Shown here piece by piece: positions 55,108 through 63,339 of a stretch of DNA of 64,000 nucleotides. The position numbers and the translations under genes are program-made. Numbering within the stretch: position 1 is the first letter of the stretch; each line of letters starts with the position of its first letter. The DNA comes from Verrucomicrobiia bacterium (lineage in GTDB: Bacteria; Verrucomicrobiota; Verrucomicrobiia; Limisphaerales; Fontisphaeraceae). The stretch is taken from contig JAOAIT010000048.1 in assembly GCA_026414565.1 (NCBI GenBank), positions 1 through 64,000 on the forward strand. Direction: 5' to 3'. The notes below the pieces were generated by a model that was given only the letters and a program-made list of their open reading frames with translations, was not told the DNA's origin and searched no databases.

Positions 55108-56988
55108 TTAGTTGCCGCTGAGGATTTGCTGGCGGCGCTGATGATATTCAGCGGGCGTGATTTTGTCGGCTTTATAAAGCTCCAACAATTCAGCCAGGCG
55201 CTGCTCCTTGCTCCGGGCGGAGCTGGTGGCGGCGGGGGCGGCGGGGGCTTTGGCCGTGGTTTTTTTCGCCTCGGCGGCTTTGGCGGCAGCCTTGGCCTGG
55301 GCCTCGGCTTCCTTGCGGGCCTGCAACTGCAGCTCGGCTTTGCGTTTTTCCTCGGCGCGGAGGCGGGCCTGTTCACGCGCGCGGGCCTCCTCCTGGGCCT
55401 TCATTTCGGCGCGGAGGCGGGCCTGTTGTTCGCGGCGAATGCGGGCTTCGGCCTCTTCGCGGGCCTTGGCCTCGGCGCGAAGGCGGGCCTGCTCTTTGGC
55501 CTGGGCTTCTTCACGGGCTTTTTGGGCCTTTTTGGCCTCCACCTCCTGTTGCGCCTTCAGGCGGGCGGCCTCTTTTTCCGCCGCGGAAGGTTCGACTTTG
55601 ACGGGCTTGCTTTCCACCACGGGCGGCTTGGTGGCTTTGGCGGCTTCTTCGCGCGCTTTTTTCTCGGCGGCGGCGCGGGCGGCAGCTTCCTCACGAGCTT
55701 TTTTCTCGGCGGCCGCGCGGGCAGCGGCTTCTTCCTTGGCACGTTTTTCCGCCTCCAACTTGGCCTTGCGCTCGGCTTCAGCCTTGGCTTTACGCTCCGC
55801 TTCGGCGCGGGCGGCGGCCTCCTGTTCGGCCTTCTTTTGCGCGGCGGCGCGGGCGGCGGCTTCTTCCCTGGCGCGTTTTTCGGCTTCGGCCTTGGCCTTG
55901 GCGGCGGCTTTCTGCTGCTCGGCGGCGCGGCGTTTTTCCTCCGCCAGGCGTTTGGAATCATCGGCCGTGCGTTTGGGGGCGGCGGGAGCAGGTTTGACCG
56001 CGGGTTTGGCGGCGGGCGCCGGGGCGGCCGGTTTGGCGGCGGGCGGCGGCGGCGGGGGCGCGGCGGTGTCGGTGGTGCGCATGCGTTGCAAGATTTGGAG
56101 CTTGGCTTCGGCCTCCTGACGGGCGGCCTGCTCGGCGCGGGCGCGGGCGGCGGCGGCGCCGATTTCGGCGGCACGGCGTGCGGCATCGCGGTTGCGGAGG
56201 AGCTCGGCGTTGGCCTCCTCAGGGGTCATGATATTGGCTTTAGGTTTGGTGGTTTTGGCGGCAGTAGTCCGGGTGGTGGCGGTTTTGGAGGTGGTTGTTT
56301 TGGCAGGGGCGGCCTTGGCGGTCGAAGGTTGCGTCTTGGGTTTGGTTGCCGCGGCCTGTTGGGCGGTCTTCTTCCGCATCTCCGCCTCCTGTTTGCGGCG
56401 GGCGGCCTCTTCTTTCTTGCGCTGTTCTTCGCGCAACTTGGCGGCTTTGGCCTGTTCGGCGGCTTTGCGCTCGGCCTCGGCCTTGGCCAGGCGTTCGGCT
56501 TCGGCTTTGGCGCGGGCCTGTTTTTCGGCCTCGGCTTTGGCCTTGGCTTCCATTTCCCGCTTGGCCTTGGCTTCGGCGGCGGCGCGGGCTTTTTCGGCCT
56601 CCTGGGCTTTGCGGGCTGCTTCGGCCTGCGCCTTGGCCTGTAATTCGGCCTCACGTTTAATCTCGGCCTGGGCCTTTTTGGAGGCCTCAGCCTGGGCTTT
56701 GGCTCCCAGCTCGGCCTTGCGTTTGGCTTCGGCTTGCGCTCTGGCCTCAGCCTTGGCGCGTTCCTCGGCGGCCTTTTTGGCTTTGGCTTCCGCCTCCTTT
56801 TGGGCTTTCAACTGTTCAGCCGCGGCGCGCTTGGCCGCCTCCTGAGCTTTTTTCTCGGCGTCGGCCCTGGCTTTGGCCTCGGCGGCAGCCTTGGCCTTGG
56901 CGGCTTTTTCCGCGCTGCTGTCCGCCGCTACAGCGAGGGTACAAAAGCCAGCCACCAGCGTCACCGTGAGGATTTGGGTTAGTTTCAT
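55108..56988 (-). CDS. Secreted Ala/Lys/Glu-rich coiled-coil protein with SHOCT-like end
   Basis: The 626-residue protein has a signal peptide (about 1-22, ending LAVAA). Two long coiled-coil blocks (about 25-210 and 330-580), built from AEAKAK- and EEAAARAAAEKKAR-type heptads, are separated by a Lys/Thr/Pro/Ala-rich linker. The last 35 residues (EQRLAELLELYKADKIT, then AEYHQRRQQIL) match the SHOCT short C-terminal domain. The overall look recalls TolA, but no TolA C-terminal domain or tol operon is present. A long helical rod spanning the periplasm is plausible. Its own terminator lies downstream. Confidence 0.75.
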   Translation of the reverse strand: MKLTQILTVTLVAGFCTLAVAADSSAEKAAKAKAAAEAKARADAEKKAQEAAKRAAAEQLKAQKEAEAKAKKAAEERAKAEARAQAEAKRKAELGAKAQAEASKKAQAEIKREAELQAKAQAEAARKAQEAEKARAAAEAKAKREMEAKAKAEAEKQARAKAEAERLAKAEAERKAAEQAKAAKLREEQRKKEEAARRKQEAEMRKKTAQQAAATKPKTQPSTAKAAPAKTTTSKTATTRTTAAKTTKPKANIMTPEEANAELLRNRDAARRAAEIGAAAARARAEQAARQEAEAKLQILQRMRTTDTAAPPPPPPAAKPAAPAPAAKPAVKPAPAAPKRTADDSKRLAEEKRRAAEQQKAAAKAKAEAEKRAREEAAARAAAQKKAEQEAAARAEAERKAKAEAERKAKLEAEKRAKEEAAARAAAEKKAREEAAARAAAEKKAREEAAKATKPPVVESKPVKVEPSAAEKEAARLKAQQEVEAKKAQKAREEAQAKEQARLRAEAKAREEAEARIRREQQARLRAEMKAQEEARAREQARLRAEEKRKAELQLQARKEAEAQAKAAAKAAEAKKTTAKAPAAPAATSSARSKEQRLAELLELYKADKITPAEYHQRRQQILSGN

Positions 56989-57032
56989 AGCTGTATTATT
57001 GGGCTTTTTTTACACTCAAAATGCAATACAAA

Positions 57033-58052
57033 TCAAGGCTTTACGAAAAACGAGCTGACCGGCAACTGTTGCCAATGTTTGGGCCACGGATGGCATAATA
57101 ACATGCGCCAAAGAATGCCCCGCAATTCTTTTCGGGTTACTTTAAGGCGCAAATCGGGGTTGAGTATAGCATTTTCCTGCAGTTTAGCCAGTGTTTTTAT
57201 GCCCAATAAAATGGGGAGGGCACAGGCCAGGCGTACACGGTGCCAGGCCGTGGGGAGGGCCAGGGTGTAGCGCCAGCCGTCATCCAGCCAGTGGCGCGCG
57301 TGGGCGAGCCAGCGTTCATAGACGGGCCGCAAACGCGCTTCGTTGCGCGGGTCCAGCAGGTCGCCTGGCAACAGGCCGGCCTCGCGCAATTCGTCGGCGG
57401 GCAGGTAGCAACGTCCCTGGCGCAAGTCGCGGGGCAGGTCGCGGAGGATGTTGACCAGTTGCAGCCCCTGGCCGAAGTTCACGCCCAGGGCCACGTGCTG
57501 AGCGATGTCGAGGGAGGGGACGGGGCGCAAATGCGCCCGGCAGAGGCGGGTCCAAAAATCCCCGACGCAGCCGGCCACGCGGAAGGTGTAATCCACCAGC
57601 TCGGCGCGGTGGCGCAGGGCCTGGAGCTGGTGGGGGTGGGATGGGCTGCCGAAACGTTGCAGGTCCAGGACTTGACCGCTGGTGATGGTGTCGAGGACCC
57701 GGCGGATGAGGGCCTGGTCGTCGGGGTGGGTCTGGGCGAGAAGGGCCAACAAGGATTCGGCGTTTTCCAGCAAGGCCCGCTCGGCAGCATCGGATTGCCG
57801 TCCCGCCAGCTCGCCCCAATGCAGGGGGGCTGAGGTCTCGCCCAAGATTCGCGCCCGCAACTGTGCGAGCGCCGCGAGGCGGCGTTCGACGGGCACCAGC
57901 TCCGTATCGGCCACGGTGTCGGTGGTGCGAGCGAGGAGATAAGCCAGGGAGAGCTGGGGCCGCACTGCGGCAGGCAACCAGCGCAGGGAAAGATAAAAGG
58001 AGCGCGAGGTCTGCTTGAGCAGGGGCCAGGGGATGGAGCCGCGGGCATCCAT
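57033..58052 (-). CDS. Squalene/phytoene synthase family protein
   Basis: The 339-residue trans-isoprenyl synthase condenses two prenyl diphosphates head to head. The first Asp motif is DTVAD (45-49), squalene-synthase-like, and the second is NILRDLPRD with Asp205 and Asp209, preceded by NFGQGLQLV. The product could be squalene, for hopanoids or sterols, or a phytoene-type carotenoid precursor; the DTVAD form favours squalene. GTG 58058 is an alternative start. No hopanoid gene lies next to it. Confidence 0.88.
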   Translation of the reverse strand: MDARGSIPWPLLKQTSRSFYLSLRWLPAAVRPQLSLAYLLARTTDTVADTELVPVERRLAALAQLRARILGETSAPLHWGELAGRQSDAAERALLENAESLLALLAQTHPDDQALIRRVLDTITSGQVLDLQRFGSPSHPHQLQALRHRAELVDYTFRVAGCVGDFWTRLCRAHLRPVPSLDIAQHVALGVNFGQGLQLVNILRDLPRDLRQGRCYLPADELREAGLLPGDLLDPRNEARLRPVYERWLAHARHWLDDGWRYTLALPTAWHRVRLACALPILLGIKTLAKLQENAILNPDLRLKVTRKELRGILWRMLLCHPWPKHWQQLPVSSFFVKP

Positions 58053-58074
58053 AGTCACACCACCGCCCCGAGTT

Positions 58075-59502
58075 TCAGGAGGCGGAAAGGGTGCGCTTCC
58101 AGCGCGCGAGTTGTTTTTGCACTTCGCGGCGGCCAGGGGCGCCGGCGAGGTTGCGGCGCTCCATGGCCTGGCGCAGATTGAACACGCGGGGGGTGTCGGC
58201 GCCGAAGCGGCGGTCCACCCGTTGAAACTCCTCGTGCGTCCATTGGTCGAGCGGCTTGCCCATTTTTTCGGCCAGGGCCACCACGCTGCCGACCAGGTGA
58301 TGGGCCTCGCGGAAAGGGACGCCGCGCTGGACGAGATAATCGGCCAGATCGGTGGCCAGAAGCTGCGGGTCGGCGGCGGCGCCGGCGCAGCGTTCGCGGC
58401 AGACGGTCACCTGCCCCAGCATGTCGGCCATGATGTTGACGGTGCGGAGGACGGTGTCGGCGGTGTCAAAGAGCCGCTCCTTGTCCTCCTGCAGATCGCG
58501 GTTGTAGGTCATGGGGAGGCCTTTGAGGAGGGCGAGGAGGGCCACGAGATTGCCCATCACGCGCCCGGCCTTGCCGCGGGCCAGTTCGGCCACGTCCGGA
58601 TTTTTCTTTTGGGGCATGAGGGAGGAGCCGGTGGTGTAGGCGTCGCCGATTTGAATGAAGTTGAACTCGGCGCCGCTCCACAAGACGAGGTCTTCGGCCA
58701 GGCGCGAGAGGTGGACGGCGAGGAGGGCGGCGGCGGCGTTGTACTCGACGACGAAATCCCGATCACTGACGGCGTCCATGGAGTTTTGGGAGAGGCGCGG
58801 GCGGCCGCGGGCATCCACAAAGCCCAGCTCGCGGGCCACGGCTTCGCGGTCCAGGGGCAGGGTGGAGCCGGCGAGGGCGCCGCTGCCCAGGGGGCAGACG
58901 TTGGCGCGAAGGCGGCAATCGGCCAGGCGGCCGCGGTCGCGTTCGAGCATTTCGACGTAGGCGAGGAGATGATGCGCGAGGAAGACGGGCTGGGCGCGCT
59001 GCAGGTGGGTGTAACCGGGGATGACGACGTCCGCGTGGGCGGCGCCGAGGTCCACCAAGGCGCGCTGGAGGCGGCGGAGGGCGGCATCCAGTTCCTGGAG
59101 GTGATCGCGGAGCCAGAGGCGCATGTCGAGGGCGACCTGGTCATTGCGGGAGCGGGCGGTATGCAGTTTGGCGCCGGCAGGGGTGCGGGTGGTGAGCGCC
59201 GCCTCGATGTTCATGTGGACGTCCTCCAGCTCGGGACGCCATTGGAATTTGCCCTGCTCGATTTCCCGTTCGATGTCCGCCAGGCCGCGCTCGATTTCGC
59301 GGAGCTCCTGGCGGCTCAACAGTCCGACTCGATGCAACATGCGGGCGTGGGCCCGGCTGCCGGCGATGTCCTGCCGCCACAAGCGCCAGTCGAAGCTGAT
59401 GGACTCGGTAAATTGGGCCACCGCGGCGGCCGGGCCGCTGGCGAAGCGGCCGCTGCGGGAGACCGGCGCGGTTTTGGTCGAAGATGATCCCTTGCGTTGC
59501 AT
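58075..59502 (-). CDS. argH: Argininosuccinate lyase
   Basis: ArgH cleaves argininosuccinate to arginine and fumarate. The 475-residue protein has the fumarase-superfamily signature GSSLMPQKKNPD, plus HTARSRNDQVALDMRLW and TYLHLQRAQP-type GYTHLQRAQP. ATG 59502 is chosen because the frame upstream is a low-complexity extension not seen in the family. It starts the minus-strand pair with the squalene/phytoene synthase gene, 22 bp apart. No other arg gene is here. Confidence 0.96.
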   Translation of the reverse strand: MQRKGSSSTKTAPVSRSGRFASGPAAAVAQFTESISFDWRLWRQDIAGSRAHARMLHRVGLLSRQELREIERGLADIEREIEQGKFQWRPELEDVHMNIEAALTTRTPAGAKLHTARSRNDQVALDMRLWLRDHLQELDAALRRLQRALVDLGAAHADVVIPGYTHLQRAQPVFLAHHLLAYVEMLERDRGRLADCRLRANVCPLGSGALAGSTLPLDREAVARELGFVDARGRPRLSQNSMDAVSDRDFVVEYNAAAALLAVHLSRLAEDLVLWSGAEFNFIQIGDAYTTGSSLMPQKKNPDVAELARGKAGRVMGNLVALLALLKGLPMTYNRDLQEDKERLFDTADTVLRTVNIMADMLGQVTVCRERCAGAAADPQLLATDLADYLVQRGVPFREAHHLVGSVVALAEKMGKPLDQWTHEEFQRVDRRFGADTPRVFNLRQAMERRNLAGAPGRREVQKQLARWKRTLSAS

Positions 59503-59690
59503 GTGCCGGGCAAGTGTGCCGGGTTTGGCGGGCAAAGTCACGCCGGATTTGGGGGGCGCGGGGGGACAGGGCGGGGAGGAGGGAGTGCGGGTGAGGGGGA
59601 GGAGCCACGAGGGCAGAAAAGGAAAAACAGTTGCCAAATCGGTTTGACTTGGCCTGCGGCTGCTCCAATAATCTCCGGCGAAAGCAAGTT

Positions 59691-60221
59691 ATGCCCAAAC
59701 TAGTCGTGCTCAGCGAGGGGTTCACGGGTCGCACGTATGAGCTCAAGACGGAGCGCACCACCGTGGGACGTCTGGACGACAACACGTTTTGTGTGCCGGA
59801 GCCGTCGGTGTCCAGTCATCACTGTGAGATATTGCTGCAGGGGAGCGAGGTTTTGGTGCGGGATTTGAACTCGACGAACGGGACGTTTATCGGGGGGCAG
59901 CAGATTACGGAGGCGGTGCTGAAACCGGGGCAGATATTGCGGCTGGGCAACCTGCAGATGCGGCTGGAGGGGGATCAGCCGCCGCCGGCCAAAAAGGCGA
60001 TGGATCAGACGGTGATCCTTCCCCAGGGGGTCAAGTTGAATGAACTGGAGACGGCCGGACCCAAGCCCTCGAACTTTGCGGACGACACGCAGTTTGGGAA
60101 AAAGAGGAATCGGGCCAACCTGATATTCATCGTGGTGGGGATCGTGCTGGGGCTGTTGGTGGCGGCGTTGCTGGTGTATGTGTTTATGAAGGCGGGCACG
60201 CTGACCTCGCCCAATCCCTGA
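59691..60221 (+). CDS. FHA-domain membrane protein
   Basis: The 176-residue protein has an FHA domain at about 2-90 that binds phosphothreonine, with the conserved GR (TTVGRLDDN), SSHH (SVSSHHCEI) and NSTNGTF motifs. A Lys-rich linker and a C-terminal membrane helix follow (about 141-165, ANLIFIVVGIVLGLLVAAL). The FHA domain would face the cytoplasm. The kinase and partner are not identified. It diverges from argH, and the GNAT gene converges on it 24 bp away. Confidence 0.88.
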   Translation: MPKLVVLSEGFTGRTYELKTERTTVGRLDDNTFCVPEPSVSSHHCEILLQGSEVLVRDLNSTNGTFIGGQQITEAVLKPGQILRLGNLQMRLEGDQPPPAKKAMDQTVILPQGVKLNELETAGPKPSNFADDTQFGKKRNRANLIFIVVGIVLGLLVAALLVYVFMKAGTLTSPNP

Positions 60222-60227
60222 TTTTCA

Positions 60228-60246
60228 GCGGGCGCCGCAGTTTTTT
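60228..60246 (+). terminator. Short possible terminator of the FHA gene
   Basis: GCGG (60228-60231) pairs with CCGC (60235-60238) over a 3-nt loop and is followed by AG then six T. The stem is only 4 bp, so this is weak. It lies in the gap between the convergent FHA and GNAT genes. Confidence 0.35.
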
Positions 60247-60863
60247 CAACGGCCGCCGGAGGAGCGCATGAGGAGGTAGGTCATGCCCACGAGCACGCCC
60301 AAAAAAAGCAACACGGCCAGAATGGTGGCCACCCGCTTCAACCAGCGGGCCTGTTCCATGGCGGCCTCGGTGCGATGACGCTCGGCCTGGGCGAAGCGGT
60401 CAAACTCCCGTTCCAAATCCACGGTTTGGGGCGGTTCGGGGCGCAAGGAGAGCACGGTCCACGGCCCGCCCTGGTCGGCAAATTCCTTGGGGAAGCGCTC
60501 CAAGTTTTCGGCGGTGGGGGTGTGGAAGCCGTACCCATGCCAGAAGGGGGAGGCGAGCTGGGTCCACAAGCAGGTCAAAGCATGATTGTGGGCGAGGACT
60601 TCAATGCGCTCCCAGAATCGCTGCCGGAGGGTATCGGCCAGATCCCACTGGCGGAAGACCTCGCTGTGGAGATGGCCCTGGTGCTGGGCGATGCGCAAGC
60701 CGATGGCGCCCCAGAGGGTGCCCTCCCCATCCACCGCCACCTGGAATTCGGTGAAACGTTTTTCGAGGGTCTCCCAAGGAAGCTGCTCCTGCTTCCACAA
60801 CTCGATGAGCTGGGGCAAGTCATCCACAGTGGCCCGGCGGACGTTGAGATGAGCTGCGTCCAT
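60246..60863 (-). CDS. Tail-anchored GNAT-like acetyltransferase
   Basis: The 205-residue protein starts as a GNAT domain (VRRATVDDLPQLIELWKQEQ, then TLWGAIGLRIAQHQGHLHS) that probably uses acetyl-CoA. The C-terminal third is a charged helix and one membrane segment at about 180-202 (TILAVLLFLGVLVGMTYLLM). A tail anchor on a GNAT is unusual, and the GNAT motif A (Q/RxxGxG/A) is only weakly visible, so activity is uncertain. It converges with the FHA gene. Confidence 0.7.
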   Translation of the reverse strand: MDAAHLNVRRATVDDLPQLIELWKQEQLPWETLEKRFTEFQVAVDGEGTLWGAIGLRIAQHQGHLHSEVFRQWDLADTLRQRFWERIEVLAHNHALTCLWTQLASPFWHGYGFHTPTAENLERFPKEFADQGGPWTVLSLRPEPPQTVDLEREFDRFAQAERHRTEAAMEQARWLKRVATILAVLLFLGVLVGMTYLLMRSSGGR

Positions 60864-60907
60864 AGCCCCATCCTAGGGCATGGGAGAGGAAATGTCACGC
60901 CCAGCTT

Positions 60908-61867
60908 TCAGGGGGCGGAGGCAGGATTGAGGCCGAGCAAATGCTGATCAAACCAATCGGCGAGCAGTCTGACATCCTGGAACATTTCCACCCAGCCGTG
61001 GCCGCGTCCCGGTTTGACGATGAGCCGGGCTTGGGCGCCGGCGGCGCGGGCCTTGGCGACGAAGGACTCGGCCTGCTGGATGGGGACCAATTTATCGGCG
61101 TCGCCATGGACAATCAGCGTCGGGGGGAGGTTGGAAGTGATGAAGTAGATGGGGGAGATTTCGCGGCCGTAGGAGAGGCGCTCCTGGGGTTGATCGGCCC
61201 GGGGACCGAAAGCGGCTTTGAAATCGCGCAGCAAGCCGATGCCCACCGCCAATTCGCCGGTTTTGCCATAATTCAGGAAATCGGTGGGAGGGAAAAAGCA
61301 GGCCACGGCCTGGACGGCGCTGCTGGCGCGGTCCACCGGGTCCTGGGCGTCGGGGCGGCCGGGCCCGCCCTGGGCGCCGAGCATCAAGGAGAGGTGGCCG
61401 CCGGCACTGGCGCCGCAAACGCCGAGTTTATTGGGGTTAATGCCCCACTGTTTGGCGTTGTACCGCACGAAGCGCGCGGCCCGGTGGACGTCTTCAATGA
61501 TTTCCGGGATGGTGTATTTGGGCTGTGAACCATGGACCACGGCGAAGACGGTGTAACCCCGCTCCAGGAAAGGCCGGTAATGGGAGGGGTTGATGCCCGA
61601 CTTGGAGGAGAAGAAACCGCCGCTGACGATGAACAAGATGCCGCAGCCATTGGTGCGGGCGGGTTCAAAAACATCCAGGGTGAGGGAAACTCCGTGTTTG
61701 CGTCCGTAGATGACATCCTCGGTGCGGCGGAAATCGGGCGTTTCCTGGGCGTGGGAAAGGCCCCCCGCCAAGGTGAGCCATGCGCCAGGCAGCGCGAGCA
61801 ACAACAAGCCCAAGAATTGACGCCGGCGAGTCAGGCGGCCCATTGTCTTGCGGTTGGGAAAAGTCAT
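60908..61867 (-). CDS. Tat-exported alpha/beta hydrolase (esterase-like)
   Basis: The 319-residue protein has a twin-arginine signal (RRRQFLG at 14-20, then a hydrophobic core and SHA cleavage near 40). The hydrolase domain has a GGFFSS oxyanion-like loop, nucleophile Ser154 in GASAGGH, an acid in HGDADKLVP and catalytic His in GRGHGW. It resembles BD-FAE and carboxylesterase types that act on acylated sugars or xylan. Start could be ATG 61867 or ATG 61843. The substrate is unknown. Confidence 0.85.
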   Translation of the reverse strand: MTFPNRKTMGRLTRRRQFLGLLLLALPGAWLTLAGGLSHAQETPDFRRTEDVIYGRKHGVSLTLDVFEPARTNGCGILFIVSGGFFSSKSGINPSHYRPFLERGYTVFAVVHGSQPKYTIPEIIEDVHRAARFVRYNAKQWGINPNKLGVCGASAGGHLSLMLGAQGGPGRPDAQDPVDRASSAVQAVACFFPPTDFLNYGKTGELAVGIGLLRDFKAAFGPRADQPQERLSYGREISPIYFITSNLPPTLIVHGDADKLVPIQQAESFVAKARAAGAQARLIVKPGRGHGWVEMFQDVRLLADWFDQHLLGLNPASAP

Positions 61868-62109
61868 GGCGGGAGGATGCCCAAACCCGTTTATGCTGGC
61901 AAATCTTGTTTATCCAGCCTGCTTAGGCCGGACAGGCACTTTTCGGATGCGTCCGGTATTGGCGGTGGGCATGGGCTGGGGCGATGATTCGCCTGGGCGG
62001 AAGCCCGGCCCGGGGCGGAAAAACCGGGGGGCGCCTTGTAACTTTTAGGTGGCTGTTCTCGTCTAAAACGGTGGTTGGAATTGACGTTGAGCCGGATGGC
62101 GCACTTATC

Positions 62110-63312
62110 ATGCCGATTATGAATGACACAACTACCGCCGGCACAGGCGGCAACCGCCGTTTGAAGCTGGGCCTTGGGGTGGGGCTGGCCCTGGTCGTCC
62201 TTGGGGTGGGAGGCTGGTTGCTTATGGGGAATGCGCTTGCCTCCTGGAAGGCCCGCTGGGCTGTGGATCGTTATCTCAAGCAACAGAGCGGTCGCAGCAG
62301 TTTCACGGTGGAATTTCCCTTCCCCTCCAAGGCCGAGATGGCCAAGGTCGAGCCGCGCGAAGAAAAGAAAGTCCTGCCCCAAAAGGGCAAACGGACCGGC
62401 AAAGATTTTGACACGCTGCGGGATGAATATTTGAAGCGGAAATCGGCCATTTTGCGGATGGAAAACCGGGTGGGCGAAGCGGTGGAGGAAATCGCGATGC
62501 GCACCAATCTGGTGGCCAACCTGGAGAAGCAGGTGATGGAAGCGATGACGGCGGCGGCCACCAACGCCAACCGGCTGGCGGAGAATCTGTCCAACCAGGT
62601 GCGGCGGATTGCGTATTTGCAGGAGAATCTGCCCGGGTGGCGGGAGGAGCTGAAGAAGATACCGGCGCTGGAAAAGGAGCTGGAGCCGATCACGGCCGAC
62701 TTGTGGGATTTTCAGCGGGCGTTTGCGGCCGCGGCGCCCGCCACGCCGCTGGTGAGCAACAACAGTTTGCAGCAGGCGCAGATGGCGCTGGCGATGGAGC
62801 ACCGGAAGAAGCTCAATGAAGCCAAGAGCTATTCGGCGATGTACCAGGTGATTGGGGAGCAGTTGTACGTGGCCAAACGGCTGCTGGCCAGCGCGAATCT
62901 GCGCCACAAGCGGGTGGGGTTGAGCATGATCATGCAGGCCATGCAGTATTGTTGGAATGACGCCCAGAACAACTGGCTGGCGGCGCGGATTGCCGAGGGT
63001 TATCTCTGGCCCAACCTGGACGTGGCGGAGGAGGACCGGCGATCGCCGGTCAGTCTGGATGGGATTATCAACCTGTGCGTGGGGGCGTTTCGGGCGAACA
63101 ATGAGACAGAAAAGGTAATCCGCAGCTATGAGCTGCTCATCCACGCCAATCCGCAGCGGGCGGACTGGGCCCGGATGCAGGTGGCCCGGATATACGAGCA
63201 GGAGGGCAATTACGAGGCGGCTTTGAAATCCTACCGGTCGGTGCAGAACACGAATGACAACCGGTGGGTGAACCAGGCGATTCAGCGCCTGGAGCAACGG
63301 GTCAAGAGGTAA
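62110..63312 (+). CDS. Membrane-anchored coiled-coil/TPR protein
   Basis: I do not recognise a family. From ATG 62110, or ATG 62119, the protein has about 400 residues. One membrane helix lies at about 20-42 (KLGLGVGLALVVLGVGGWLL). A Lys/Glu-rich coiled-coil region follows (about 95-225, SAILRMENRVGEAVEE, NLSNQVRRIAYLQE). TPR-like repeats end it (TEKVIRSYELLIHANPQRAD, GNYEAALKSYRSVQ). A TCCCCTGCCC copy begins 4 bp past the stop. It may be a scaffold in the cell envelope. Confidence 0.7.
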   Translation: MPIMNDTTTAGTGGNRRLKLGLGVGLALVVLGVGGWLLMGNALASWKARWAVDRYLKQQSGRSSFTVEFPFPSKAEMAKVEPREEKKVLPQKGKRTGKDFDTLRDEYLKRKSAILRMENRVGEAVEEIAMRTNLVANLEKQVMEAMTAAATNANRLAENLSNQVRRIAYLQENLPGWREELKKIPALEKELEPITADLWDFQRAFAAAAPATPLVSNNSLQQAQMALAMEHRKKLNEAKSYSAMYQVIGEQLYVAKRLLASANLRHKRVGLSMIMQAMQYCWNDAQNNWLAARIAEGYLWPNLDVAEEDRRSPVSLDGIINLCVGAFRANNETEKVIRSYELLIHANPQRADWARMQVARIYEQEGNYEAALKSYRSVQNTNDNRWVNQAIQRLEQRVKR

Positions 63313-63339
63313 GCCTCCCCTGCCCCACGGGCGGCGGGG

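Noticed and set aside
55096-56643. Gly-rich plus-strand frame opposite the coiled-coil gene
   Set aside because: It is the antisense of AEAK-type heptads, giving Gly/Phe/Leu repeats without a family.
61891-63297. 468-codon minus-strand frame over the 62110-63312 gene
   Set aside because: It has no recognisable motif, whereas the plus-strand frame has a membrane helix, coiled coil and TPR-like repeats.
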